Assembly: GCF_000430845.1 (NCBI RefSeq)
Contig: NZ_AUMU01000015.1
Coordinates: 1 to 64,000 of the forward strand
DNA from: Chryseobacterium gregarium DSM 19109
GTDB lineage: Bacteria > Bacteroidota > Bacteroidia > Flavobacteriales > Weeksellaceae
DNA length: 64,000 nucleotides
Reading direction: 5' to 3'
The stretch's first letter is position 1; the number at the start of each line of letters is the position of its first letter. The position numbers and the translations under genes are program-made. The notes below the pieces were generated by a model. The model was not told where the DNA came from, searched no databases, and saw only the letters and a list, made by a program, of their open reading frames with translations. Below, one piece after another: positions 48,895-57,957 of the stretch.

Positions 48895-48928
48895 AAAAAA
48901 AGGTTTCCAAAAACTGAAAACCTTTTTC
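48895..48928. terminator. Bidirectional terminator between the PAP2 and YceI genes
   Basis: AAAGGTTT and AAACCTTTT arms with A- and T-rich flanks on both sides lie between two converging genes. Confidence 0.75.
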
Positions 48929-48953
48929 TAAACCAAATTATATATGAAAATTA

Positions 48954-49523
48954 TTATTGCTTGATCAGCTCAAAATATAAATTAACATCAACGTCTTTAG
49001 CTACGCCCGTTCCCGTAGGATCATATTTAATGTTATAATCCAGACGGTTTACTTTAAAGATGGCCTGGAAGCCCATTACTTCTTTTCCCTGCTGGTTTTT
49101 TGTCACCCCGCCAAAAGTTACCGGAACACTGATTTCTTTGGAGACATCTTTAATGGTCAGTTTCCCTTTTAAGGTATACATGTTATTTTTATCCTTCGTA
49201 AGAGAGCTTGACTGGAATGTCATGGAAGGAAATTTCTCTGCATCAAAGAAATCGGCACTTTTTAAATGCTTATCCCTCATTTCAACGGCTGTGTTGATAG
49301 AATTTACCTCTACTACAAAAGAAAGTTTTGCATCATCCAGACTATTGGATTTCGTTACGGCTTTTCCTTCAAATTTATCAAATCTTCCCTGCACAAAGTT
49401 GATGCCCATATGTTTGATATTGAAATTTACGGAAGAATGCATCGGGTCGGTCTGCCAAGCAGTCTGTGCAAAACCCACAATACTTAAAAGAGACAATACA
49501 AAAGTTAAGAATACTTTTTTCAT
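48954..49523 (-). CDS. YceI-family periplasmic lipocalin-like protein (189 aa)
   Basis: The signal peptide MKKVFLTFVLSLLSIVGFAQ is followed by the YceI beta-barrel: WQTDPMHSSVNFNIKHMGI at the start, GRFDKFEGKAV, the central AEKFPSMTFQSSSLTK and the end KYDPTGTGVAKDVDVNLYFE. Members bind isoprenoid or other lipophilic molecules such as polyprenyl chains. The physiological role is unknown in this group. A single gene, transcribed divergently from radA. Confidence 0.95.
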   Translation of the reverse strand: MKKVFLTFVLSLLSIVGFAQTAWQTDPMHSSVNFNIKHMGINFVQGRFDKFEGKAVTKSNSLDDAKLSFVVEVNSINTAVEMRDKHLKSADFFDAEKFPSMTFQSSSLTKDKNNMYTLKGKLTIKDVSKEISVPVTFGGVTKNQQGKEVMGFQAIFKVNRLDYNIKYDPTGTGVAKDVDVNLYFELIKQ

Positions 49524-49647
49524 TATATTTTTTTTAAATTAATTTTAAACAAATGTATGCCGATTATGATGACCTGACATTGACCTATGGTAGTTTTTAC
49601 TGTTTATTTAAATTTTTTGATGCTGAGTTTTTTCATAATTTTACAGT

Positions 49648-50997
49648 ATGGCAAAATTAAGAACAGCATATTTCTGTCAGAACTGCGGAACCCAGTACTC
49701 CCAATGGATGGGACAATGCAAAAACTGCGGAGAATGGAATACTTTGGTGGAAGAAGTCGTTGAAAAGACCTCATCCAAAACACCGCCGTTTTCAAAATCG
49801 AAGCAAAATGTCATCAATATCATTGAAGTTGAAACCAGTGAGGAACCCAGAATCAAAACCCCTTCCGAAGAACTTAACCGAGTACTGGGAGGCGGAATCG
49901 TTTTAGGTTCTGTTACTTTGATCGGGGGCGAACCGGGAATCGGCAAATCCACCCTGCTTCTTCAGTTGGCCCTTAAAATGAAGAAAAAAATCTTCTATGT
50001 TTCGGGAGAAGAAAGTGCCTCACAAATTAAAATGAGGGCTGACCGCTTAACGGATATCCAGAACCCGAACTGTTTTCTTTTTACGGAAACTTCGCTGGAA
50101 AAAATCCTTCATGAAGCCAAGAAGCTAGAACCCGATTTTGTCATTATAGATTCCATCCAGACCTTACAATCCCAGCTGATTGAAAGCTCACCGGGAACGG
50201 TTTCCCAGATCAGGGAATGTTCCAATGAAATCATTAAATACGCCAAGGAAAACAACGTTCCTGTTTTCCTAGTGGGCCACATCACCAAAGACGGGCAGAT
50301 TGCGGGTCCGAAAGTACTGGAACACATGGTGGATGTTGTTCTGAACTTCGATGGCGACAGGAACCACCTGTTCCGGTTACTGAGAGCCAACAAGAACCGT
50401 TTCGGGTCTACGGCTGAGATCGGGATTTATGAAATGGTTTCCCAGGGACTGAAAGAAATTAAGAACCCGTCCGAAATTCTGATTACCAAAAAGTTTGAGG
50501 AACTTTCCGGAAATTCCGTTGCGGTAACATTAGAGGGAAACCGCCCGATGCTCCTTGAAATACAGGCACTCGTCAGTACGGCCGTCTACGGTACCCCGCA
50601 GAGGAGTTCCACCGGGTTTGATGCCAAAAGGCTGAATATGCTTTTAGCAGTTCTTGAAAAAAGAGCAGGCTTCCAGCTCGGTGCCAAAGATGTTTTCCTG
50701 AACATTACGGGGGGAATTAAAACCGATGATCCGGCACTGGATCTGGCCGTGGTTGCTTCTATCCTTTCTTCCAATGAAGACATTGCCATTTCCGAACATT
50801 ACTGTTTTGCAGGGGAAATTGGTCTGAGTGGGGAAATACGCCCGATTGCACAGGCTGAGCAGAGGATTACCGAAGCAGAAAAATTGGGTTATGAAAAGAT
50901 TTTCGTTTCCAATCTTAATAAAATCCCAAAGAAGAAATACGGAATAAAAATTGAAGAAGTGAGTAAAATTGAAGATTTCCACGAAAGATTATTTTAA
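49648..50997 (+). CDS. radA: DNA repair protein RadA (449 aa)
   Basis: RecA-like branch-migration helicase. The N-terminal C4 zinc finger uses C10, C13, C24 and C27. Walker A GGEPGIGKST is at about residues 93-102. The RadA-specific KNRFG motif is near residue 249. The C-terminal Lon-like domain has DPALDLAVVASILSSNEDIA and GEIGLSGEIRPIAQAEQRI. Length is standard. It heads a four-gene run (radA, methyltransferase, VanW-type, phosphodiesterase-like) with gaps or overlaps of at most 18 bases. Confidence 0.98.
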   Translation: MAKLRTAYFCQNCGTQYSQWMGQCKNCGEWNTLVEEVVEKTSSKTPPFSKSKQNVINIIEVETSEEPRIKTPSEELNRVLGGGIVLGSVTLIGGEPGIGKSTLLLQLALKMKKKIFYVSGEESASQIKMRADRLTDIQNPNCFLFTETSLEKILHEAKKLEPDFVIIDSIQTLQSQLIESSPGTVSQIRECSNEIIKYAKENNVPVFLVGHITKDGQIAGPKVLEHMVDVVLNFDGDRNHLFRLLRANKNRFGSTAEIGIYEMVSQGLKEIKNPSEILITKKFEELSGNSVAVTLEGNRPMLLEIQALVSTAVYGTPQRSSTGFDAKRLNMLLAVLEKRAGFQLGAKDVFLNITGGIKTDDPALDLAVVASILSSNEDIAISEHYCFAGEIGLSGEIRPIAQAEQRITEAEKLGYEKIFVSNLNKIPKKKYGIKIEEVSKIEDFHERLF

Positions 50998-51015
50998 CAA
51001 ATACACCAATATATT

Positions 51016-51687
51016 ATGATGAAAACCGGTATTCTGGATTATTACGACAACCTTGCGAAAACGTATGATGAAAACCGGTTTGGGAATTCCTACGGTCAAT
51101 ATATCGATCGACAGGAGAAAAATTTCCTGATGTCTTTTTTCAAAGATAAAAAATATTCAAAAGTTCTTGATCTGGGATGCGGCACCGGCCGGTTGCTGGA
51201 CTTTGCAACCCACGGAACAGATTTCAGTGAAGAAATGCTGAATATGGCCAGGAAAAAGAATCCCGGGAAAATTTTACTGAAAGGCGAAATTTCAAAAATT
51301 CCTTTTGATGGTGAATTTGACTGTATTTTTTGCTTCCATGTCATTATGCACCAAAATAAAAATGAAACCAGATTATTTTTAAACGAGTGCCATCGGAAAT
51401 TAAGCAGGAACGGGATTCTACTCTTTGATTACCCTACAAAAAACAGACGAAAAGCCGTTTCTCCACAGGCAGACTGGCATGCCAACAACAGTTTTAATAC
51501 TGCAGAAATTGCACAACTTTCAGAAGGTCAATGGAAAGTAAAGAATGCAACCGGAATTTTACTGTTCCCGGTTCATAGGATACCCAAGGGTATAAGGAAA
51601 TATTTTCTTCCCCTTGATATTTTCCTGTGTAAAACGTTCATTAGAAATTGGGCTTCGTATCACATTGCAGTTCTGGAAAAGATATGA
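51016..51687 (+). CDS. Class I SAM-dependent methyltransferase (223 aa)
   Basis: The Rossmann-fold glycine motif VLDLGCGTGRLLDFA lies at about residues 50-65, followed by the acidic GTDFSEEMLNMARKK and the motif FDCIFCFHVIMHQNK. The N-terminal YYDNLAKTYDENRFGNSYGQ is a common opening for this family. The substrate is unknown. The last helices are basic, which may point to a membrane-associated or nucleic acid substrate. It is 18 bases after radA and overlaps the next gene by four bases (ATGA), so co-translation is likely. Confidence 0.88.
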   Translation: MMKTGILDYYDNLAKTYDENRFGNSYGQYIDRQEKNFLMSFFKDKKYSKVLDLGCGTGRLLDFATHGTDFSEEMLNMARKKNPGKILLKGEISKIPFDGEFDCIFCFHVIMHQNKNETRLFLNECHRKLSRNGILLFDYPTKNRRKAVSPQADWHANNSFNTAEIAQLSEGQWKVKNATGILLFPVHRIPKGIRKYFLPLDIFLCKTFIRNWASYHIAVLEKI

Positions 51688-52391
51688 AACAGCAACTGAA
51701 AAAATGGCTGCCCCATCGCTGGAAAATGCAGCTGAAGCTCTTGCAGAGGTACCTTAGTGAACGGAAGACCAGATATGTATATTCAAAAAACTACAGCCCG
51801 GAAGATATTGGAAAACATAAAATTGAACTCAGGCAGGTCATTAAAAAAGGAGAATATCATCAGAATAAGATTCATAATTTACAGATTGTCGGAAACAAGG
51901 TTAATAATTTAATAATTAAACCCGATGAAGTATTTTCTTTCTGGAAACTAACCGGTAAACCGAGTGAAAAGAATCACTTCAGACCGGGTAGAAACCTAAT
52001 CAAAAATAATATTTCAAGTGATTTCGGCGGCGGAATCTGCCAGTTTTCTTCCATTATCTATTTTTTGGCTTTACAATGCGGCTTAGATATTATTGAAAGG
52101 TTTCCGCATTCAATGGATATTTATCAGGAACATGAACGCTTCACACCTCTTGGCTCTGACTGTACCGTGGTGTATGGCTATAAAGATCTGCAGGTCCGTA
52201 ACCCTTTCTCGTTTCCCATCCAGATGAAATGCTCTGTGGGCAATGAAGAACTTTCACTCAGTCTGGTATCACCCAATGAAATTGTTCTGCATACCATCGA
52301 TTTCAAAAAGCATGAAACCGAAAAAGGAGTCTGGGTAGAAACCTTAAGCAATAACAAGACTTTGTTTAAAAATTTTTATATTCGTTTATGA
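51684..52391 (+). CDS. VanW-family protein (235 aa)
   Basis: I chose the start MKQQLKKWLP at 51684 because it overlaps the methyltransferase stop as ATGA; an in-frame ATG at 51648 lies deep inside that gene. The VanW domain is clear: KPDEVFSFWKLTGKPSEKN, then the conserved core DFGGGICQFSSIIYFLALQCGL and ERFPHSMDI. The biochemical role is unknown; the family is named after a gene of vancomycin resistance clusters but is widespread in bacteria without resistance. Here it sits with a methyltransferase and a phosphodiesterase-like protein. Four-base overlap with the next gene. Confidence 0.93.
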   Translation: MKQQLKKWLPHRWKMQLKLLQRYLSERKTRYVYSKNYSPEDIGKHKIELRQVIKKGEYHQNKIHNLQIVGNKVNNLIIKPDEVFSFWKLTGKPSEKNHFRPGRNLIKNNISSDFGGGICQFSSIIYFLALQCGLDIIERFPHSMDIYQEHERFTPLGSDCTVVYGYKDLQVRNPFSFPIQMKCSVGNEELSLSLVSPNEIVLHTIDFKKHETEKGVWVETLSNNKTLFKNFYIRL

Positions 52392-52981
52392 ATTATCTGG
52401 CGCATTCTTTTCTCACTTTTACTGACGGGCAGATCGTCGGTCAGTTCCTCGAAGATTTTATCCGGAACAAAGACCGGTATTCTTTCCCGAAAGATATCCA
52501 GGACGGAATCACCCTGCACCGTGCCATCGATACATTCACGGATTCCCACCCCGCCATCCATGAAGCCAAAAAAGTGTTTGCACCCCTGGTCAGGTTATAC
52601 GCCGGAGCCTTTGTAGACGTGGCGATGGATTACTTTGTGGCTAATGATTTACATTTAAACTCATTACAGGGCTGGAAAGATCATTCATTGAAAGTTTACC
52701 GGGTTTTGAATGAGCATTATGAATTTTTACCTGAAAATTTCAGGAGGATGCTTGAAAAGATGGAACAGGATGACTGGCTCTACCATTACCGGCAGGACCA
52801 GAATATTAAATTCAGCATGCGGAATGTCCTGAATAAAGCAAAGTATTTAGATAAGGATATTCCTGTATTTGAAGCATTCTTAGCTCATAAAGAAGTACTT
52901 CAAAAATGCTATGATAATTTTTTTCCTGATCTGATGGAACATGCCAAAGGAATTAATACTCTTTTACAGTTGGAAAACTAA
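52388..52981 (+). CDS. Acyl carrier protein phosphodiesterase-like protein (197 aa)
   Basis: Matches the AcpH/DUF479 family in length and sequence: NYLAHSFLTFTDGQIVGQFL at the N terminus, QDGITLHRAIDTFTDSHPAI with the metal-ligand His/Asp set, and FVDVAMDYFVANDLHL. AcpH removes the phosphopantetheine arm from acyl carrier protein. Metal-binding residues appear intact, so activity is plausible. It is the last gene of the radA run and converges with the DUF6702-type gene, whose stop codon it overlaps by four bases. Confidence 0.9.
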   Translation: MNYLAHSFLTFTDGQIVGQFLEDFIRNKDRYSFPKDIQDGITLHRAIDTFTDSHPAIHEAKKVFAPLVRLYAGAFVDVAMDYFVANDLHLNSLQGWKDHSLKVYRVLNEHYEFLPENFRRMLEKMEQDDWLYHYRQDQNIKFSMRNVLNKAKYLDKDIPVFEAFLAHKEVLQKCYDNFFPDLMEHAKGINTLLQLEN

Positions 52982-53478
52982 AATTGCTGAAACAAATAAC
53001 GGTTGGGATAGGTCAGTTTTTCACTTTTTCTTTCTCCATTGACGATAATATGGACGATGTTCATCTGGTCGTCAAACAGATTATACAAAAAGCTTACGGC
53101 AGCTTCCACCTTTTTGGGGTTATCAACTCTTTCAGATTCCAGATAAACATTTACCGATTCGTGGTCCTCTTCATAGCCTATAAAATTTACCTTCAGAAAT
53201 GTATTATTGGCCTTAAGCTTAAAGTATTCGGCAGAATAATTTTTAACTGCTTCCTGAAGCATTGTTCTAAATTTCGGATCATTAAAATGCAGTGATTTCC
53301 CGTATTTTTCATTCAGTCCGTTCTCAAGGTCGTCAAGAAAAAAGCGTCCTGTTACTTCAAAAGTTTTGGATTTCGGATTATAGTTAATCTCCACTGACCC
53401 TACATGATAAGGATGCTTTGCTTTAGCAAAAGAGCAAAGCAGCAATAAGGAAAATAACAGGAAAAGTATTTTTTTCAT
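52978..53478 (-). CDS. DUF6702-type exported protein (166 aa)
   Basis: Signal peptide MKKILFLLFSLLLLCSFAKA, then KHPYHVGSVEINYNPKSKTFEVTGRFF, typical of the flavobacterial DUF6702 family. The rest is beta-rich (NTFLKVNFIGYEEDHESVNVYLES). Such proteins are usually encoded beside a HupE/UreJ-type membrane protein and an M1 peptidase, both found a little to the right. The function is unknown. Its start overlaps the toxin gene stop by four bases. Confidence 0.8.
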   Translation of the reverse strand: MKKILFLLFSLLLLCSFAKAKHPYHVGSVEINYNPKSKTFEVTGRFFLDDLENGLNEKYGKSLHFNDPKFRTMLQEAVKNYSAEYFKLKANNTFLKVNFIGYEEDHESVNVYLESERVDNPKKVEAAVSFLYNLFDDQMNIVHIIVNGERKSEKLTYPNRYLFQQF

Positions 53479-53777
53479 TTTAATAAATCAATTATTTTTT
53501 GCGGATCCTGCTTCATGTCAAAGAAAAGCAAAACAATGATCCTGTCATTGGTTTCCGTTCTGAAGAACATTCTTACATGTTTTTTACCGATTAAAAAACT
53601 TCTTGTGTTTTTTGTTGATTTTTGAAATTGCTGATAATTCCCGTTCTCAAGATCGGTTAAAATTCTTTGTATATCTTCAAGAAAAATTCTGATCTCCCGG
53701 TAAGTCCAGGTGATTTCAAGAAAAGCAATATGATCCGATAAAGTTTTCCTTGCTACTTTTGAGAATTCAACCTGCAT
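53475..53777 (-). CDS. RelE/ParE-family toxin (100 aa)
   Basis: Small basic protein of ParE/RelE fold: MQVEFSKVARKTLSDHIAFL as the N-terminal strand and helix, and FLIGKKHVRMFFRTETNDRI with IIVLLFFDMKQDP for the central sheet. RelE-type members cut mRNA on the ribosome, ParE-type ones poison gyrase; the sequence does not separate them. It overlaps the antitoxin gene by 25 bases and follows it, the usual toxin-second order. Confidence 0.87.
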   Translation of the reverse strand: MQVEFSKVARKTLSDHIAFLEITWTYREIRIFLEDIQRILTDLENGNYQQFQKSTKNTRSFLIGKKHVRMFFRTETNDRIIVLLFFDMKQDPQKIIDLLK

Positions 53778-53995
53778 ATTTCTACGTCAATATATTTAAA
53801 GAACTCTTCTTTTGAAATAAGGTCCTCATCTTTCAAATTTGCACCATATTCTTCAATTTTTTCAAAAACATGTACAGGTAATCCTTCAACAGTTTCATAT
53901 TCCGCATTGATGATTTTCACCCCTTTTAAACTTTCCAGAAGTTTTTTAATAAAGGGATAATCATCTTGGTTTTCTATTTCAATTGTAAGGTTCAT
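53753..53995 (-). CDS. Antitoxin partner of the RelE/ParE-like toxin (80 aa)
   Basis: The likely start is MNLTIEIENQD at 53995; an in-frame ATG at 54061 overlaps the divergent HupE-type start and adds 22 atypical residues. The protein is small and acidic. It starts with a strand (LTIEIENQDDYPFIKKLLES) and ends with a helical, charged region (LISKEEFFKYIDVEICRLNS) that would wrap around the toxin. No clear helix-turn-helix or ribbon-helix-helix is seen. It is first in the toxin-antitoxin operon. Confidence 0.8.
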   Translation of the reverse strand: MNLTIEIENQDDYPFIKKLLESLKGVKIINAEYETVEGLPVHVFEKIEEYGANLKDEDLISKEEFFKYIDVEICRLNSQK

Positions 53996-54060
53996 CACTT
54001 TGATTTTATACAAAGTTAAAATAAATTTTGTATCATCGCATTTCGAAAAATGATTTAACA

Positions 54061-54639
54061 ATGCAGGATTTTTTATTTTACCTCAACCTGGGCTGGGAGC
54101 ATATTATTTCGCTAGATGCACTGGATCATCAGCTTTTTGTACTGGCTCTGATTGCCGTATATTCTTTTAATGACCTGAAGAAGATCTTAATTCTGGTCAC
54201 GGCATTTACCATCGGGCACTCCGTTACCCTGGCTTTGAGTATTTTTGACATTGTAAGGATCAATTCTGCCTGGGTGGAATTCCTGATTCCGCTGACCATT
54301 GTTATCACTTCAATGGATAATATCCTGATGAAAAACAGAAAGCAGACGCTGATGAAAGCCAATTATTACCTGGCCCTGATTTTCGGACTGATTCATGGGA
54401 TGGGGTTTGCCAACACAGCAAGGGTAATGATTGCCAAGAGTCAGAGCATCGCCGTTCCGCTTTTAGGCTTTAATATCGGTCTTGAACTTGGGCAGATTGC
54501 CATCGTTTTCGGTATTTTAATCCTCTTGTTTATTTTGCTTAAAGTTTTTAAAGTCAATCAGAAAGACTGGGTGCTTTTTGTCTCTTCAGGTGTCTTTGCC
54601 TTATCATTGAAAATGACGCTAGAAAGAATTCCTTTTTAA
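54061..54639 (+). CDS. HupE/UreJ-type membrane protein (192 aa)
   Basis: The start MQDFLFYLNLGWEHIISLDALDHQLFV at 54061 gives the normal family length; an ATG at 54028 adds 11 residues with no support. About six helices are visible, with the family motifs GWEHIISLDALDHQLFVLAL, FTIGHSVTLALSIF and LIHGMGFANTARVM, whose histidines may bind nickel or another metal. In flavobacteria these genes usually stand beside a DUF6702 protein and an M1 peptidase, as here. The substrate is unproven. Confidence 0.9.
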   Translation: MQDFLFYLNLGWEHIISLDALDHQLFVLALIAVYSFNDLKKILILVTAFTIGHSVTLALSIFDIVRINSAWVEFLIPLTIVITSMDNILMKNRKQTLMKANYYLALIFGLIHGMGFANTARVMIAKSQSIAVPLLGFNIGLELGQIAIVFGILILLFILLKVFKVNQKDWVLFVSSGVFALSLKMTLERIPF

Positions 54640-54675
54640 GGCTGAAACATTTCCGACTTTTCAACTACTTATTAT

Positions 54676-54683
54676 TATATTTG
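54676..54683 (+). promoter_or_regulatory. Putative -7 box TATATTTG of the M1 peptidase gene
   Basis: Fits TAnnTTTG, 23 bases before the ATG. No clear -33 element. Confidence 0.4.
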
Positions 54684-54706
54684 AAAATCCTTAAACAATT
54701 TCGGTT

Positions 54707-57091
54707 ATGAAACTAAAAGTTGCCATACTTTCCCTTTCTGTATTTGCGTATACAGGTTTCACCGCACAAAATATTCAGAACAATCCGGGCAGCAACCACG
54801 GAAACAGGTTTGAACAGCTGGGAACCATTCTTCCTACACCAAACATTTACAGAACGGCTTCCGGTGCACCGGGCCACGGCTACTGGCAGAATAAGGCGGA
54901 TTACAATATCACGGCGTATCTTGATGAAGACAAGAGGAATCTGAAAGGTTCCGAAACCATTACCTATTATAACAATTCCCCGGACGATCTGGATTATATC
55001 TGGCTCCAGCTGGACGAAAACCAGCAGTCGACGGTAAAAAAAGCGGATTTCCCTTCCTCTTCTACCCTTCTGAAGGCATCCAACGATCAGCAGCTGCGCC
55101 CGACAGAAGTTCCTGTTTCAGATAACGGGTACGGCGTAAACCTTGAAAAAGTGACCGACACTTCCGGAACGTCTCTGAAATACACGGTGAATAAAACCAT
55201 GATGCGTATTGACCTGCCTAAAGTCCTGAAGAAAGGAGATAAGCTGGTTTTTAAAATAGACTGGAACTACAATATCCCGAACAGGATAAAAATGGGCGGC
55301 CGCGGAGGTTATGAAAACTTTGCCGAAGACGGAAACGACCTGTATACCATGACCCAATGGTATCCGAGAATGTGCGTGTACAGCGACTTTCACGGATGGC
55401 AGAACCACCAGTTTACCGGGCGCGGAGAATTCGCCCTGGTTTTCGGAAATTTTAAAGTTTCCATGAATGTCCCGGCAGACCATGTCGTGGGCGGGACTGG
55501 AGAATGTAAAAACTACGATCAGGTTTTAACATCTGATCAGCTGGCGAGATACAACAAATCCAAAACAGCAACAGAGCCCGTTGAGATTGTGACGCTGGAT
55601 GAAGCCAAAAAAGCGGAAAAGAACCATTCCAAGCAAAGAAAAACCTGGAATTTCGAAGCGAATGACGTAAGGGATTTTGCCTGGACTTCCTCCAGAAAAT
55701 TCGTCTGGGACGGAATGGGTGTTACTATTCCCGAAAACAACAATAAAGTAATGGCCATGAGCTTCTATCCAAAAGAAGCATACGGGCTGTACCGAAAATA
55801 TTCAACGAAAGCGGTAGCCCATACCATTAAAACCTATTCGGAATTCACGATTCCTTATCCGTATCCGGTGGCACAGTCGGTGGAAGCCGCCAACGGCATG
55901 GAATACCCGATGATCTGTTTCAACTACGGAAGAACGGAAAAAGACGGGACATATTCCGAAGGGATTAAAAACGGAATGCTGGGCGTGGTGATCCATGAAG
56001 TCGGGCACAATTTCTTCCCGATGATCATCAACTCGGACGAAAGGCAGTGGTCGTGGATGGATGAAGGGCTGAATACCTTTGTGGAATACCTCACGGAAGA
56101 ACGGTGGGATAATAAATTCCCGTCAAAGCGCGGACCGGCCTGGACCATTACCGATTACATGAAGCTGCCGAAAGATCAGCTGGAACCGATCATGTCCAAC
56201 TCGGAAAACATTATCCAATTCGGCCCGAATGCCTATTCAAAGCCGGCAACGGGACTGAATATCCTTCGTGAAACCATTATGGGACGCGAACTTTTTGACA
56301 AAGCGTTTAAAACCTATGCCAAAAGATGGGCGTTCAGGCATCCTGAACCTGCCGATTTTTTCAGGACGATGGAAGATGCCAGCGGTGAAGACCTGGACTG
56401 GTTCTGGAGAGGCTGGTTCTACGGGACAGATCCAGTGGATATTGCAATTGATAAAGTTACCATAGCAACACCTGACCTGAATACCGCTCCGAGAGAAGCT
56501 AAAGAAACGAAATACAAAGTAGACAAACCCCTGCAAAATGATTTTGAAGACATTTCAAAGATCAGGAACAGAAACGATAAGAATATTACTTTCTACGTAG
56601 ACCAGGATAAAGAAGCACAGGATTTCTATTACCGATACGACAGAGGACAGGAAAAAGTTGACAGTAACAAAGAGTACATTTCCAAATTTGAAGGAACTGA
56701 CCCTTTAACGCAAAAGGAAAAAGACAAGTTTAAAAATATAACCGCCTATCAGATTGATTTCACCAACAAAGGCGGCCTGGTGATGCCGGTGATCCTTGAG
56801 TTTACGTTTGAAGACGGAACCAAATTAACCGACAAATCTTCAGCCCAGATCTGGAGGCTGAATGAACAGAAAGTATCCAAGACCTATTACTTTGATAAAA
56901 AATTAAAGTCCATCCAGCTGGACCCGATGAGGGAAACGGCTGACATCGACACTTCAAACAATTTCTGGAGCAACGACGGCGGAAATGCACAGGTTTCCAA
57001 ATTCGACCTGTTTAAACAGAAAGAAGCAGGAAACACGAGAGGTACCTCCAACGGCAAGGTCAACCCGATGCAGGCGGCAGGAAAAAAGTAA
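54707..57091 (+). CDS. M1-family metallopeptidase (794 aa)
   Basis: The signal peptide MKLKVAILSLSVFAYTGFTAQ sends it to the periplasm or beyond. The zinc site is complete: HEVGH at residues 430-434, and the third ligand in MDEG is Glu-453, the 18-residue spacing of M1 gluzincins. The exopeptidase motif appears as NGMEYPM near residue 400 instead of GAMEN. The N-terminal domain (about 45-280) is beta-rich and the C-terminal part is variable and lysine-rich (KEKDKFKNITAYQIDFTNKG). It probably trims peptides outside the cytoplasm. Confidence 0.95.
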   Translation: MKLKVAILSLSVFAYTGFTAQNIQNNPGSNHGNRFEQLGTILPTPNIYRTASGAPGHGYWQNKADYNITAYLDEDKRNLKGSETITYYNNSPDDLDYIWLQLDENQQSTVKKADFPSSSTLLKASNDQQLRPTEVPVSDNGYGVNLEKVTDTSGTSLKYTVNKTMMRIDLPKVLKKGDKLVFKIDWNYNIPNRIKMGGRGGYENFAEDGNDLYTMTQWYPRMCVYSDFHGWQNHQFTGRGEFALVFGNFKVSMNVPADHVVGGTGECKNYDQVLTSDQLARYNKSKTATEPVEIVTLDEAKKAEKNHSKQRKTWNFEANDVRDFAWTSSRKFVWDGMGVTIPENNNKVMAMSFYPKEAYGLYRKYSTKAVAHTIKTYSEFTIPYPYPVAQSVEAANGMEYPMICFNYGRTEKDGTYSEGIKNGMLGVVIHEVGHNFFPMIINSDERQWSWMDEGLNTFVEYLTEERWDNKFPSKRGPAWTITDYMKLPKDQLEPIMSNSENIIQFGPNAYSKPATGLNILRETIMGRELFDKAFKTYAKRWAFRHPEPADFFRTMEDASGEDLDWFWRGWFYGTDPVDIAIDKVTIATPDLNTAPREAKETKYKVDKPLQNDFEDISKIRNRNDKNITFYVDQDKEAQDFYYRYDRGQEKVDSNKEYISKFEGTDPLTQKEKDKFKNITAYQIDFTNKGGLVMPVILEFTFEDGTKLTDKSSAQIWRLNEQKVSKTYYFDKKLKSIQLDPMRETADIDTSNNFWSNDGGNAQVSKFDLFKQKEAGNTRGTSNGKVNPMQAAGKK

Positions 57092-57145
57092 CCGAAAAGT
57101 AATGTAACTTTTATATAAAAGGCACTACTTATTATTAAAAAAATC

Positions 57146-57868
57146 ATGAAAACATTTCTGATCCTTTTAATAGTAAGCAGTGCCAATTTTTTTGCACAGA
57201 ATTCCATTACACCATCCGGCGTAAAGCTTGAGTCACAGTATATAAAAGATAAAGTTTCGAACATGGTATGGTATGCCGAAAAAGACAGTGAGAAAATCGC
57301 CATCGGTAAGATTTCCACCCAAATGAAAAAAACGGATAAAAATACCTTCCTTGTCGAGACTACTGTAAAAATGAACCAAGCCCCGGAAAGCGTATGGGTA
57401 GATTCAACCTTAGTCAAAATTTCAGATTTCAGTCCGATCTACCATTCTTCTTATAATATGATGAGGGACATGCGCTTTAAATTTGAAAAAAATAAAGTCA
57501 CAGGCTTTTATTTTGATAAAAAAACTCAGCAGAAACAACCTATTGACGAGCAGGTTTCCGGAGAATATTTTGACAGCAATGCCTATCCTACCCTGATCCC
57601 GTTTCTTCCCCTAAAGGAGCACTACTCTGCTGAAATATCGATCTTCGACTATAATCCGGCAGCAAAAAAAGGAATATTAAAGGCTTATCTTGAAGAGGTA
57701 AACAGCGGCGAGGTAAACGGTAAAAAAGTATGGATCGTAAAAACAACGGATGATATCCAGGACAGGAAAACGGTCGTAACCTACTTTATTGATAAAGAAA
57801 CCAGAGAGGTTATCAGACAGGAAATTGATTCCGGCGATAGAAAAATGACCATGGAAACGGAAAAATAA
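57146..57868 (+). CDS. Exported protein of unknown function (240 aa)
   Basis: Signal peptide MKTFLILLIVSSANFFAQ, then a beta-rich protein with the spread of strands seen in DUF3108-like lipocalin-type proteins (MKKTDKNTFLVETTVKM; DIQDRKTVVTYFIDKETREV). No catalytic motif. It starts 54 bases after the M1 peptidase in the same direction and could share its transcript. A hairpin terminator follows. Confidence 0.7.
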   Translation: MKTFLILLIVSSANFFAQNSITPSGVKLESQYIKDKVSNMVWYAEKDSEKIAIGKISTQMKKTDKNTFLVETTVKMNQAPESVWVDSTLVKISDFSPIYHSSYNMMRDMRFKFEKNKVTGFYFDKKTQQKQPIDEQVSGEYFDSNAYPTLIPFLPLKEHYSAEISIFDYNPAAKKGILKAYLEEVNSGEVNGKKVWIVKTTDDIQDRKTVVTYFIDKETREVIRQEIDSGDRKMTMETEK

Positions 57869-57890
57869 AAGCAATAATGCATTTTCTATT

Positions 57891-57922
57891 AAAAGTATTC
57901 AGAATCCGGATACTTTTTTTTT
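57891..57922 (+). terminator. Terminator after the 240-aa gene
   Basis: AAAGTATTC (57892-57900) pairs with GGATACTTT (57908-57916), followed by seven or more T. The T run leads straight into the next gene's putative -7 box. Confidence 0.75.
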
Positions 57923-57929
57923 AGATTTG
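57922..57929 (+). promoter_or_regulatory. Putative -7 box TAGATTTG of the 298-aa gene
   Basis: Fits TAnnTTTG, 28 bases before the ATG, directly after the terminator T run. A one-mismatch copy (TAGATTTA) stands at the same place before the paralogue at 59087. Confidence 0.4.
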
Positions 57930-57957
57930 CCCCAGATAAAAAAATGTTTTATAATCC

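Noticed and set aside
49060..49542. 160-codon plus-strand open frame
   Set aside because: Antisense to the clearly recognised YceI-family gene.
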